This document shows positions 1 to 5,806 of a stretch of 5,806 nucleotides of DNA, piece by piece; position 1 is the first letter of the stretch, and each line of letters opens with the position of its first letter. The notes beneath the pieces are model-generated. The model was given only the letters and a program-made list of their open reading frames with translations, did not search any database and was not told where the DNA came from. Both the position numbers and the translations under genes were made by a program. This stretch comes from Bacillota bacterium. GTDB lineage: Bacteria; Bacillota; Clostridia; Clostridiales; Clostridiaceae. Where the stretch lies: positions 1 to 5,806 of the forward strand of contig JAUZPH010000254.1 of NCBI GenBank assembly GCA_030706065.1. The letters are read 5' to 3'.

Positions 1-1428
1 CTTAAAACCAGGGATAATGATTATATCTGGGTTTTGACCAAAGGAAAAGCCATCCGCGACAACAAAGGCAGCATAATTAAAATGGCCGGTTCCCATACAA
101 ATATTACTGATAAAAAGCTGGCTGAGGAAAAAATAAATCATTTGGCATACTTTGACAGTGTTACAGACCTGGCAAACAGGACTTTGTTCGAACAAAGGCT
201 CGGCAAGTGCATAACAAATGCCAATGCCAGCAGGGATATCTTCGGGCTGATATATCTTGACCTGGACAACTTCAAAACTGTCAATGATACTTTGGGACAT
301 GCTTTTGGAGACTTTCTGCTTAAGAACGTAGCAGACCTGTTAAAAAAACATGTTAGCCGGAAAGATACAGTGGCGAGATTGAGCGGCGACGAGTTTGCCA
401 TTGTCATGCCCAAGCTGAATACTCTGGAAAAAATCAATATGATGGCAGAAAAAATAAAAGATGAATTTCAAAATCCCTTTATACTCGGTGAGCAGGAAGT
501 ATATGTAACGGTAAGTATGGGTATATCCATTTACCCGACGGATGGAGAGGACCAGCAGTCTTTGCTTAAAAATGCAGATACAGCTATGTATTGTGCAAAG
601 GAAAAGGGAAAGAACAGCTATGAATTCTACCTTCACGAGATGAATATAAAAGTAATGGAAAAGCTGAAATTGCAGACGGATTTGAGGCGGGCCATAAAAA
701 ACAATGAATTCGTAGTGTATTATCAACCCCAGGTCTGCATGGAAACCAGCGAAATAGTTGGTTTTGAGGCACTGGTGAGATGGATTCACCCTGTCTACGG
801 CCTGGTATCGCCTTTGAAGTTCATACCGGAGGCTGAGGAAATGGGCCTTATAACCGATATCGGCGAATTTGTTCTGCGGACAGCCTGCAGGCAGAGTAAA
901 CAGTGGCAGGAGCTCGGCTATCCGCCAAAGTGCATGGCTGTAAACTTATCAGCACGGCAGTTTCAGCAGAAGAACCTATTTAAGGTAGTAGAGGATGTCC
1001 TGGCTGAGACTCAGCTTGATACGGAATACCTGGAGCTTGAAATAACTGAAAGCATCTGTCTGAACGATTTGAACTTCACTATAGGCCTGCTTAAAAAGTT
1101 TAATGATATGGGAGTGACCATCGCTCTGGATGACTTTGGGACAGGGTATTCCTCCCTGAATTATTTAAAGAAGCTTCCGATACAAAGCTTGAAAATAGAC
1201 AAGTCCTTCGTCGATAATATTACCAGCGACGAAAAGGAACTTGCCATTGCAAGGGCTATCACCTCCCTGGCACATACGATGCACTTATCGATTGTTGCCG
1301 AAGGTGTTGAAACCGAGGAACAATTTTCAGTATTAAAGGAATTGAATTGCGATAAGGCACAGGGCTATCTGTTCAGTAGGCCCCTGCCCGCGGAGGAGAT
1401 TGAAAGGCTTCTGGTGCTGGTCAACTGA
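1..1428 (+). CDS. PAS-GGDEF-EAL cyclic di-GMP signalling protein, 3' part (start outside window)
   Basis: This is the C-terminal 475 residues of a cytoplasmic-looking c-di-GMP enzyme, open from the first base of the window. Residues 1-40 are the end of a PAS domain: Trp-11, then the Gly-rich 'MAGSHTNITD' closing strand that normally runs into a GGDEF linker. The GGDEF domain spans about residues 46-205. It keeps the metal-binding Asp-87 and the N95-D96 pair, but the signature is SGDEF (128-132), the usual LTGLPNR is VTDLANR (54-60, Asp-56 for Gly), and the inhibitory I-site RxxD reads SRKD. The EAL domain (about 218-475) looks fully active: E256-A-L, N315, E347, D377-D378 in DDFGTGYSS, K398, E434 and Q454 are all present. 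The family hydrolyses c-di-GMP to pGpG through EAL. I infer a PAS-regulated phosphodiesterase whose GGDEF half is weak or only binds GTP. An in-frame TTG at 34 lies inside the PAS domain and is not the start. No membrane segment lies in the visible part; upstream domains are unknown. Confidence 0.93.
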   Translation, partial: LKTRDNDYIWVLTKGKAIRDNKGSIIKMAGSHTNITDKKLAEEKINHLAYFDSVTDLANRTLFEQRLGKCITNANASRDIFGLIYLDLDNFKTVNDTLGHAFGDFLLKNVADLLKKHVSRKDTVARLSGDEFAIVMPKLNTLEKINMMAEKIKDEFQNPFILGEQEVYVTVSMGISIYPTDGEDQQSLLKNADTAMYCAKEKGKNSYEFYLHEMNIKVMEKLKLQTDLRRAIKNNEFVVYYQPQVCMETSEIVGFEALVRWIHPVYGLVSPLKFIPEAEEMGLITDIGEFVLRTACRQSKQWQELGYPPKCMAVNLSARQFQQKNLFKVVEDVLAETQLDTEYLELEITESICLNDLNFTIGLLKKFNDMGVTIALDDFGTGYSSLNYLKKLPIQSLKIDKSFVDNITSDEKELAIARAITSLAHTMHLSIVAEGVETEEQFSVLKELNCDKAQGYLFSRPLPAEEIERLLVLVN

Positions 1429-1469
1429 AGAAAGGTTGTGCCAGCGGTATCGCATCTAAATATATATAC

Positions 1470-1478
1470 TTATCCACA
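1470..1478 (+). other. Isolated match to the DnaA-box consensus
   Basis: TTATCCACA is an exact match to the high-affinity DnaA-binding 9-mer and follows a short AT-only run (1458-1468). It lies between the stop of the PAS-GGDEF-EAL gene and its hairpin terminator. I found no second box within the window, so this is not an origin. A single 9-mer will occur by chance at roughly one per 130 kb counting both strands. It could be a chance match or a DnaA-titration or regulatory site. Confidence 0.3.
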
Positions 1479-1490
1479 GGGATATTTTTC

Positions 1491-1527
1491 AAAGGAGCTT
1501 ATCCAGAATATTGGGCAAGCTCCTTTT
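1491..1527 (+). terminator. Probable intrinsic terminator of the PAS-GGDEF-EAL gene
   Basis: A perfect 10-bp inverted repeat pairs AAAGGAGCTT (1491-1500) with AAGCTCCTTT (1517-1526). The 16-base interval can add a small inner CCA/TGG stem. The 3' arm ends in TTTT and is followed by ATAT, so the U-tract is short. The hairpin starts 62 bases after the upstream stop codon. Position and symmetry support termination; efficiency may be modest. The arms are A-rich on the 5' side, so weaker termination of leftward transcription is also possible. Confidence 0.7.
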
Positions 1528-1595
1528 ATATCCTTGCTTTGGTTTTCCAAACAGTCTGATACCTGATCAATTTTACTATCCGCCAAAAACATTCA

Positions 1596-1624
1596 TTTAA
1601 AGTATCTGCAATAACTGATATAAT
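1596..1624 (+). promoter_or_regulatory. Sigma-A promoter (extended -10) for the TraX-family gene
   Basis: The -10 hexamer is a perfect TATAAT (1619-1624) preceded by an extended -10 TG at 1616-1617 (TGATATAAT). Seventeen bases upstream lies TTTAAA (1596-1601), a 4-of-6 match to TTGACA. Transcription should begin near A-1631, giving a leader of about 27 bases before the TraX-family start. Since a terminator lies just upstream, this promoter probably makes the gene an independent transcription unit. No operator-like symmetry overlaps it. Confidence 0.72.
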
Positions 1625-1647
1625 TACTTGAAATCATTTTAAAATAT

Positions 1648-1653
1648 AGGGGG
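1648..1653 (+). promoter_or_regulatory. Ribosome binding site serving two possible starts
   Basis: AGGGGG is followed by ATG after 4 bases (1658) and by an adjacent in-frame GTG after 7 bases (1661). The ATG is a little close for optimal spacing, while GTG is better spaced but a weaker codon. The two choices differ by one residue only, so the product is not affected. Confidence 0.6.
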
Positions 1654-1657
1654 AATT

Positions 1658-2548
1658 ATGGTGGAAGCAGTAGTCGCACAAAAAAAGGTATTACAAAAAA
1701 GCACAAACAGAAATGATCTGTTAAAGCTTCTGGCAATGGTAACAATGGTCGTCGATCATATCGGGTATATTTACTTCCCTAATGATATGCTTTTAAGGAT
1801 TATAGGCAGGCTGGCTTTTCCTATCTTCGCCTATCAGATTGCCACAGGCTATTCCCGGACATCCAATTTAAAAAAATATGTATTAAGAATTTTCCTGTTT
1901 GCCCTGATGACTCAAATACCCTTTTCATTTTTCAATCCAAACTTTAAATTTAATCCCTATCATTTTAATGTACTGTTTACCTTCGTGGTCGGCATAGGAG
2001 TGCTTTGCCTTTACGATACAGGAATATCGAGGATTAAAAGTTTTATTAATGTCAGGAAATACATACAGCTTTTATATGGACTGTTTTTACTTATACTGTC
2101 AATTATAATAATAGTTCTTCCTGAAGTTTTAAGCTTCATGATTAAAGACTTTTCCCTGGAATATGGCATGCTGGCTCTGGCCCTGATTTTGTTGTTTCAT
2201 ATCTTTGAGGACAAGACTATAGCAGCCATATTAGCCATTACGGTATTATACCTTCTCCACGGTTATTACAGAGTTGCCCTGTACAACTCAGCCTATTCCT
2301 CTGCAATATTCTGGAGCAACCTATTCGATTACAAATATGTATGGAACCAGCTGGACTTTAAGAACGGGCTGACTCAATTTCAAAGATACTATTTTAACTC
2401 CTGGGGTGTCTTTGCACTGCTTCCCATTTTCGGCTTGAAGAATAGTAATCCCGGCTGGCTCAGGCTTAATAAATATGTGGGTTATGTTTTTTACCCGGCA
2501 CACATGACCATAATAATGGTTATTGCCATTATTATGAAAGCCCGCTAA
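1658..2548 (+). CDS. TraX-family multi-pass membrane protein
   Basis: This is a 296-residue integral membrane protein of the TraX family (Pfam TraX), related to membrane acyltransferases. Recognition rests on the N-terminal block 'LKLLAMVTMVVDHIG' (22-36, with D33-H34), the following 'RIIGRLAFPIFAY' block (47-59), an LRI-FALMTQIPF segment (76-89), and the C-terminal FYPAH motif (278-282). Hydrophobic segments fall at about 24-40, 47-63, 74-90, 103-119, 138-158, 169-182, 187-201, 247-260 and 274-293. The founding member, TraX of plasmid F, acetylates the N-terminus of pilin. Chromosomal homologues in Firmicutes have no settled substrate, so a role in acylating a surface protein or polymer is inference. 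It has its own promoter and is closed by terminators on both sides. No other conjugation genes are visible, so it is not evidence of a conjugative element. It lies between two c-di-GMP enzyme genes, the only contextual hint about its job. Confidence 0.88.
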   Translation: MVEAVVAQKKVLQKSTNRNDLLKLLAMVTMVVDHIGYIYFPNDMLLRIIGRLAFPIFAYQIATGYSRTSNLKKYVLRIFLFALMTQIPFSFFNPNFKFNPYHFNVLFTFVVGIGVLCLYDTGISRIKSFINVRKYIQLLYGLFLLILSIIIIVLPEVLSFMIKDFSLEYGMLALALILLFHIFEDKTIAAILAITVLYLLHGYYRVALYNSAYSSAIFWSNLFDYKYVWNQLDFKNGLTQFQRYYFNSWGVFALLPIFGLKNSNPGWLRLNKYVGYVFYPAHMTIIMVIAIIMKAR

Positions 2549-2577
2549 TCTGGATTTATATTTAAATATTTGAAAAT

Positions 2578-2611
2578 GGCTCCGTCGAACACTGCCGGAG
2601 CCTTTTATTTT
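2578..2611 (+). terminator. Intrinsic terminator of the TraX-family gene
   Basis: GGCTCCG (2578-2584) pairs perfectly with CGGAGCC (2596-2602) around an 11-base loop, followed at once by TTTTATTTT (2603-2611). It begins 30 bases after the TraX-family stop. The upstream AAAA (2573-2576) could extend the stem onto the first Ts. This is a classical rho-independent terminator and separates the TraX-family gene from the downstream GGDEF-EAL gene. Confidence 0.88.
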
Positions 2612-2712
2612 GACTACCTAAGGTTTAGAAATGTAAAATGTAGTTATTACAAGAATCTCCCGATTTTTTGTGTTTTTGAAAGGATTTTTCAGATATCATG
2701 GCGAATATTTTA

Positions 2713-2737
2713 GTTATCAGAGGATCTGAATGATAAC
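2713..2737. repeat. 7-bp inverted repeat upstream of the membrane GGDEF-EAL gene
   Basis: GTTATCA (2713-2719) and TGATAAC (2731-2737) are perfect inverted copies separated by 11 bases. Nested inside, TCAGA (2717-2721) and TCTGA (2725-2729) form a competing 5-bp hairpin with a GGA loop. The 18-base centre-to-centre spacing would suit a dimeric regulator's operator, but no convincing promoter overlaps it. It may be a regulatory site, an RNA structure, or chance. Confidence 0.35.
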
Positions 2738-2750
2738 GTTAACCTTACTT

Positions 2751-2789
2751 AAGAAGAAGAAAACCTATCCAGTTTGATTTCTTCATCTT
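2751..2789 (+). repeat. Long imperfect hairpin in the leader of the membrane GGDEF-EAL gene
   Basis: AAGAAGAAGAAA (2751-2762) pairs with TTTCTTCATCTT (2778-2789) with one mismatch (A2755/A2785), leaving a 15-base loop. An alternative inner pairing AAAC (2761-2764) with GTTT (2772-2775) is possible. No U-run follows, so it is not a simple terminator. It ends about 34 bases before the ribosome binding site at 2824. No riboswitch consensus was recognised in the 2549-2837 spacer; apart from the upstream terminator and the two inverted repeats I see nothing firm in it. Confidence 0.4.
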
Positions 2790-2823
2790 CCGACCCTTTC
2801 TACATCCCGGATAAACAATATGG

Positions 2824-2829
2824 AAAGGA
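2824..2829 (+). promoter_or_regulatory. Ribosome binding site fixing the start of the membrane GGDEF-EAL gene
   Basis: AAAGGA lies 8 bases before the ATG at 2838, ideal spacing for a Firmicute. The in-frame ATG at 2820 precedes this site and has only AT-rich DNA without a good Shine-Dalgarno match in front of it. This argues for 2838 as the true start, six codons inside the longest open frame. Confidence 0.75.
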
Positions 2830-2837
2830 CTGCTTTT

Positions 2838-4715
2838 ATGAAAAAAGGAGACAAGCATAATTTTGGTTGCGTAAAAAAGGATTATATATTTTTAAGAATA
2901 ATCAGTTTGGCTATAGCTGTTTTTGATCTTTCAATCTCCCTCTCCATAAAATCATATAACCCCCATGCTCCCTTCTATATAGTATGGACAGCAGTATTTT
3001 TCATTGCTTTTTTATCCTTATTTATCTCCACGATAACGAGTAAATTCGTAAAAGAGAATGCCTCAACGATATTGTATGTTACATATTTCCTTTCATCAAT
3101 AGCACTTGTGTATAACTGTTATTCATACGACTTCCTGGTAGAACAATCCTGGCTCATAATGTTTGCCATATCTGCCGTTACGCTGATTATCAGGAAATTA
3201 TCCCACCTTGTCCTTTACCTGATTACGATTTCTACATCTTCCATAGTTCTGCTGTTTTGGATGGATAATCCCGTAGTCAGTAAACAGACCTTTTCCATGA
3301 CTCTTATAATGCTCTGCCTGATTGTATATTTCAGCATGAGAGTAAAATTCGGTGCACAATCTGCCCTTGAACAGAGTCAGGATCAAATAAGGCAAATGGC
3401 TTATTATGACGCTCTAACCGGGCTTCCCAACCGTAACAGTTTAAATGATTATCTTAACGAATCCATAACCAAAGCCGATAAAACCGGCCAAAAGCTTGCT
3501 GTAATGTTTATTGATCTGGATAACTTTAAAAATATCAATGATATATTCGGACATAACTTTGGTGATATGCTCTTGAAGCAGGCCGGCAGCAGACTTCTGT
3601 CCTGTATAAGTACGGAGGGTACGGTTTTCAGGTATGGCGGTGATGAATTCATTGTTTTGCTTGACAATACCGGTGAGAAGGAGTGTGTCTCTTTGGCGGA
3701 AAGAATAATCATTGACTTCAGCCATCCTTTTGAGGTTTACACCAACGAGATATATTCTTCACCGAGTATCGGCATAAGTATATATCCTCAACATGGACAG
3801 GATGCAGAAACAATAATAAAAAATTCGGACAATGCAATGTATCTTGCAAAAAAACATGGCAAAAACAATTTTCAGTTTTTTAATCAAGGATTGAGCAGGA
3901 CCCTGTCAAGGAAGATAGACTTGGAAAATGGTTTGAGAAAAGCCCTGCAAAATAACGAACTCTTTCTTTGCTACCAGCCTTTAGTTGAAATAAACAGCCG
4001 CAGAATTTTCGGTTTTGAGGCCCTGTTACGCTGGAATCACCCAAGCCTTGGCATGATTTCACCTGCAGAGTTCATCCCCCTGGCAGAGGAATCCGGCCTT
4101 ATTGTCCCCATAGGGCTGTGGGTATTGGAGACAGCCTGCAGGCAAAGCAAAGCATGGAGGGAATCGTATTCTGCTGATATTCTCATATCCATAAACGCCT
4201 CCGGTTACCAGTTCACATACTCGGATTTTTGCAAAGATGTAAATGAGATACTAAAAGGAGCCGGCTCTTCTCCGGAATCCGTAATAATTGAAATAACTGA
4301 AAGCGTAATGCAGGATTCCAGATTAGCTTCCCAAATAGTAAGGGAACTTAAGGAGATTGGTGTCAAAGTTGCTATAGATGACTTTGGAACCGGCTATTCT
4401 TCCCTGGGATTGCTGAAAAACCTCGATATAGATATCCTGAAAATAGATTCCTCCTTTATAAGTGATGTAAGCGGAAACCCAAATACTTTGGCGATTCTGG
4501 ATCTTATAATCAATATGGGAAACAAGTTAAACTTTGACATAATAATCGAAGGTATAGAAACCGAGCCTCAGGCTGATTTGCTTAAACGAAACAGCTGCAG
4601 ATTTGGACAAGGCTACCTTTTCAGCAGGCCCCTTCCTGTCAATGACATAGAAGCTATGCTTAAGCGAAATAAAGAGATTTATCAGACAAGCAGTATAGGA
4701 GCTGCAGTGCAATAA
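2838..4715 (+). CDS. Membrane-anchored GGDEF-EAL diguanylate cyclase/phosphodiesterase
   Basis: This is a 625-residue membrane protein predicted to make and/or break cyclic di-GMP. The N-terminal third holds about six hydrophobic helices (near residues 17-36, 46-66, 77-95, 105-118, 122-141, 152-168) of a sensor type I cannot name. A polar Gln-rich linker (169-187) leads into a GGDEF domain opening with YYDALTGLPNR (189-199). That domain keeps D226 and an intact RYGGDEF (GGDEF at 267-271), but the I-site is lost (STEG in place of RxxD), so product inhibition through this site is unlikely. The EAL domain keeps E394-A-L, N453 (in INASGYQ rather than the usual NLSARQ), E485, D514-D515, K535, E571 and Q591. 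Both domains therefore look competent; which activity dominates cannot be told from sequence. The start at 2838 follows an AAAGGA site; ATG 2820 is the alternative, giving 631 residues. The gene has its own structured leader and converges on the helicase gene. Confidence 0.93.
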   Translation: MKKGDKHNFGCVKKDYIFLRIISLAIAVFDLSISLSIKSYNPHAPFYIVWTAVFFIAFLSLFISTITSKFVKENASTILYVTYFLSSIALVYNCYSYDFLVEQSWLIMFAISAVTLIIRKLSHLVLYLITISTSSIVLLFWMDNPVVSKQTFSMTLIMLCLIVYFSMRVKFGAQSALEQSQDQIRQMAYYDALTGLPNRNSLNDYLNESITKADKTGQKLAVMFIDLDNFKNINDIFGHNFGDMLLKQAGSRLLSCISTEGTVFRYGGDEFIVLLDNTGEKECVSLAERIIIDFSHPFEVYTNEIYSSPSIGISIYPQHGQDAETIIKNSDNAMYLAKKHGKNNFQFFNQGLSRTLSRKIDLENGLRKALQNNELFLCYQPLVEINSRRIFGFEALLRWNHPSLGMISPAEFIPLAEESGLIVPIGLWVLETACRQSKAWRESYSADILISINASGYQFTYSDFCKDVNEILKGAGSSPESVIIEITESVMQDSRLASQIVRELKEIGVKVAIDDFGTGYSSLGLLKNLDIDILKIDSSFISDVSGNPNTLAILDLIINMGNKLNFDIIIEGIETEPQADLLKRNSCRFGQGYLFSRPLPVNDIEAMLKRNKEIYQTSSIGAAVQ

Positions 4716-4736
4716 CCTGTCAGGTTTGAGCACTGC
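4704..4736. terminator. Hairpin overlapping a stop codon between convergent genes
   Basis: GCAGTGC (4704-4710) pairs perfectly with GCACTGC (4730-4736). A second stem, AACCT (4714-4718) with AGGTT (4722-4726), stacks inside with a GTC loop after a 3x3 internal mismatch. The structure contains the TAA stop (4713-4715) of the GGDEF-EAL gene and lies in the 34-base gap before the helicase stop. Rightward, the first T-rich run (ATTTT, 4746-4750) begins only about ten bases after the stem; leftward there is none. It may end transcription poorly in both directions or protect 3' ends of the mRNA. Confidence 0.45.
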
Positions 4737-4749
4737 TGTCCCTCATATT

Positions 4750-5806
4750 TTAATCCCTGTCAAACAGTTGGTGCAGATCTTCTTTTGACAGGCTGCCAAG
4801 GAGGCTGCTGTTTTTTAATTCTCCGGTGAGAATATTGCCGATAAGCTCTTTTTTATCTTCCTGGAGCATAATGATTTTTTCTTCTATAGTCCCCTTTGCC
4901 ACCAGCTTGATTACTTCCACTACATCGCTTTGGCCGATTCTATGAGCTCTATCCGTAGCCTGATCCTCCACCGCCGGATTCCACCATGGGTCAAAGTGAA
5001 TAACCAGATTTGCCGAAGTTAAATTGAGGCCCGTGCCTCCCGCCTTTAGTGATATTAAAAACACCTTTACAGCATCACCGGAGTTAAAGTCCCTCACTCT
5101 GCTCACTCTTTCTTTTGGTTTTGTCCTTCCATCCAAATGAAAAAAGTCTATTTTTTCTTTATCCAGGCGTTCTCCAATCTTATCCAATACGGAAGTAAAT
5201 TGTGAAAACAGAAGCACCTTGCCGCCATCAGCAGTATGTTCTTTGATAAGCTCCAGGGCTACCTCCAATTTCCCGCTTCCTCCGGCATAATCCTCTATTA
5301 CAAGCGATGGATCCAGGCATATCTGCCTCAGCTTGGTTAAATACGAAAAAATCTCAATTCTCCCATCCATATTGCGCTTCATCATGGCCCTTACTCTATT
5401 TATATACTTGCTGTACACTGCCTTTTGAGCTGCAGTCATTTCAACAAGAAACTTCTTTTCTATCTTGTCCGGCAGTTCACTGACTACCTCTTTCTTGGTT
5501 CTTCTTAAAATAAAGGGCCTTATTAAAGCCTTGAGGCCTTCTAAATTATCCTCTCCCCTCAGAATAAACTTTTCCTCAAATTTTTCTTTAGAATATAAAT
5601 ATCCAGGCATTACAAAATCAAATATGGACCAGAGCTCCGTCAGGTTGTTTTCGAGGGGAGTTCCGGTTAAGGCAAACCTTGCTCCGGCTTTTACTTCCTT
5701 TATAACCCTTGTATTTTGAGTTGCTGCATTTTTAATGTTTTGGCCTTCATCAATTATACAGTAGTCAAAAACAATGCCGCTGTATTGATTTATGTCTATC
5801 CTCAAG
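4750..5806 (-). CDS. SNF2-family DEAD/DEAH-like helicase, C-terminal part (start outside window)
   Basis: This is the last 351 residues of a Swi2/Snf2-type ATPase that would move along double-stranded DNA; its N-terminus lies beyond the right edge. Numbering from the first complete codon (5803-5805), visible motifs in order are: motif II 'IIDEGQNIKN' (17-26), motif III 'LTGTPLENN' (46-54), the 'RPFILRRTK' linker (96-104), motif IV 'KVLLFSQF' (196-203), motif V 'SLKAGGTGLNLT' (252-263), the 'FDPWWNPAVEDQA' block (271-283) and motif VI 'DRAHRIGQ' (285-292) with arginine fingers R286 and R289. Motifs I and Ia are outside the window. Firmicute proteins of this type are usually around 1000 residues or more, often with a SWIM zinc finger at the N-terminus, so roughly one third is seen here. 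The cellular role is unsettled; DNA repair or transcription-complex recycling is possible. The leucine codon at 5803-5805 (TTG) is internal, not the start. The gene is convergent with the GGDEF-EAL gene. Confidence 0.93.
   Translation of the reverse strand, partial: LRIDINQYSGIVFDYCIIDEGQNIKNAATQNTRVIKEVKAGARFALTGTPLENNLTELWSIFDFVMPGYLYSKEKFEEKFILRGEDNLEGLKALIRPFILRRTKKEVVSELPDKIEKKFLVEMTAAQKAVYSKYINRVRAMMKRNMDGRIEIFSYLTKLRQICLDPSLVIEDYAGGSGKLEVALELIKEHTADGGKVLLFSQFTSVLDKIGERLDKEKIDFFHLDGRTKPKERVSRVRDFNSGDAVKVFLISLKAGGTGLNLTSANLVIHFDPWWNPAVEDQATDRAHRIGQSDVVEVIKLVAKGTIEEKIIMLQEDKKELIGNILTGELKNSSLLGSLSKEDLHQLFDRD

Noticed and set aside
34..36. TTG as the start of the first GGDEF-EAL gene
   Set aside because: The frame is open back to base 1 and the upstream residues continue the PAS-domain end; no ribosome site precedes the TTG. 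The gene is cut by the window edge.
138..789. Open frames on the minus strand within the first GGDEF-EAL gene
   Set aside because: They lie antisense to a clearly conserved coding sequence, overlap each other and show no recognisable domain.
1538..1551. Small TTTGG/CCAAA hairpin with TTTT loop
   Set aside because: The stem is only 5 bp and lies between a good terminator and a good promoter; no role can be supported.
1429..1657. Replication origin around the DnaA box
   Set aside because: Only one box is present, with no cluster, no DNA-unwinding region and no dnaA or dnaN neighbour.
1658..2548. TraX-family gene as evidence of a conjugative plasmid or integrative element
   Set aside because: No relaxase, type IV secretion, integrase or att-like repeat is visible, and chromosomal TraX homologues are common in Firmicutes.
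2676..2711. TTGAAA as a -35 box for the membrane GGDEF-EAL gene
   Set aside because: No acceptable -10 hexamer occurs at 16-18 bases downstream.
2820..2822. ATG as the start of the membrane GGDEF-EAL gene
   Set aside because: No good ribosome site precedes it, while AAAGGA sits 8 bases before the in-frame ATG at 2838.
2549..2837. Cyclic di-GMP riboswitch upstream of the GGDEF-EAL gene
   Set aside because: I could not find the conserved GEMM-I or GEMM-II core or its paired stems; only a terminator and simple inverted repeats are present.
3198..4062. Open frames on the minus strand within the second GGDEF-EAL gene
   Set aside because: They are antisense to conserved GGDEF and EAL motifs and have low-complexity translations with no family resemblance.
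5465..5719. Plus-strand open frame opposite the SNF2 helicase
   Set aside because: It is antisense to the conserved helicase motif III region and has no convincing domain.

Overview
The window looks like chromosomal DNA of a low-to-moderate-GC Firmicute, most likely a clostridial anaerobe. The reasons are AT-rich intergenic DNA, strong purine-rich Shine-Dalgarno sequences, a near-consensus sigma-A promoter, short intrinsic terminators, several GGDEF-EAL proteins, a chromosomal TraX-family gene and a Firmicute-type SNF2 helicase. Genus and species cannot be fixed from the sequence.

Layout. Positions 1-1428 (+) hold the 3' part of a PAS-GGDEF-EAL gene whose start lies left of the window. A spacer (1429-1657) carries a hairpin terminator and then a strong promoter. 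A TraX-family membrane protein gene follows (1658-2548, +) and ends at a clear terminator (2578-2611). A second spacer (about 270-290 bases) carries two inverted repeats and leads to a second GGDEF-EAL gene (2838-4715, +) that encodes its own multi-pass membrane domain. Its 3' end faces the 3' end of a SNF2-family helicase gene on the minus strand (4750-5806, start beyond the right edge). The two convergent genes are separated by only 34 bases, and a hairpin overlaps the first one's stop codon.

How the genes may work together. Both GGDEF-EAL proteins should act on the second messenger cyclic di-GMP. Their EAL domains keep every catalytic residue I could locate. The first has a degraded GGDEF half (SGDEF, a changed N-terminal signature, no I-site), so it is best read as a phosphodiesterase driven by a PAS sensor. 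The second keeps a canonical GGDEF and could be bifunctional, controlled from the membrane. The TraX-like gene between them has its own promoter and terminators on both sides, so it is not in an operon with either neighbour. Any link to c-di-GMP, such as surface or pilin modification, is only inferred from position. The helicase appears unrelated.

I found no RNA genes, insertion sequences, CRISPR arrays or c-di-GMP riboswitch. I do not see convincing evidence of a new multi-gene system. The points most worth a second look are the unassigned membrane sensor of the second GGDEF-EAL protein, its structured leader, and the TraX-like gene placed between two c-di-GMP enzymes.
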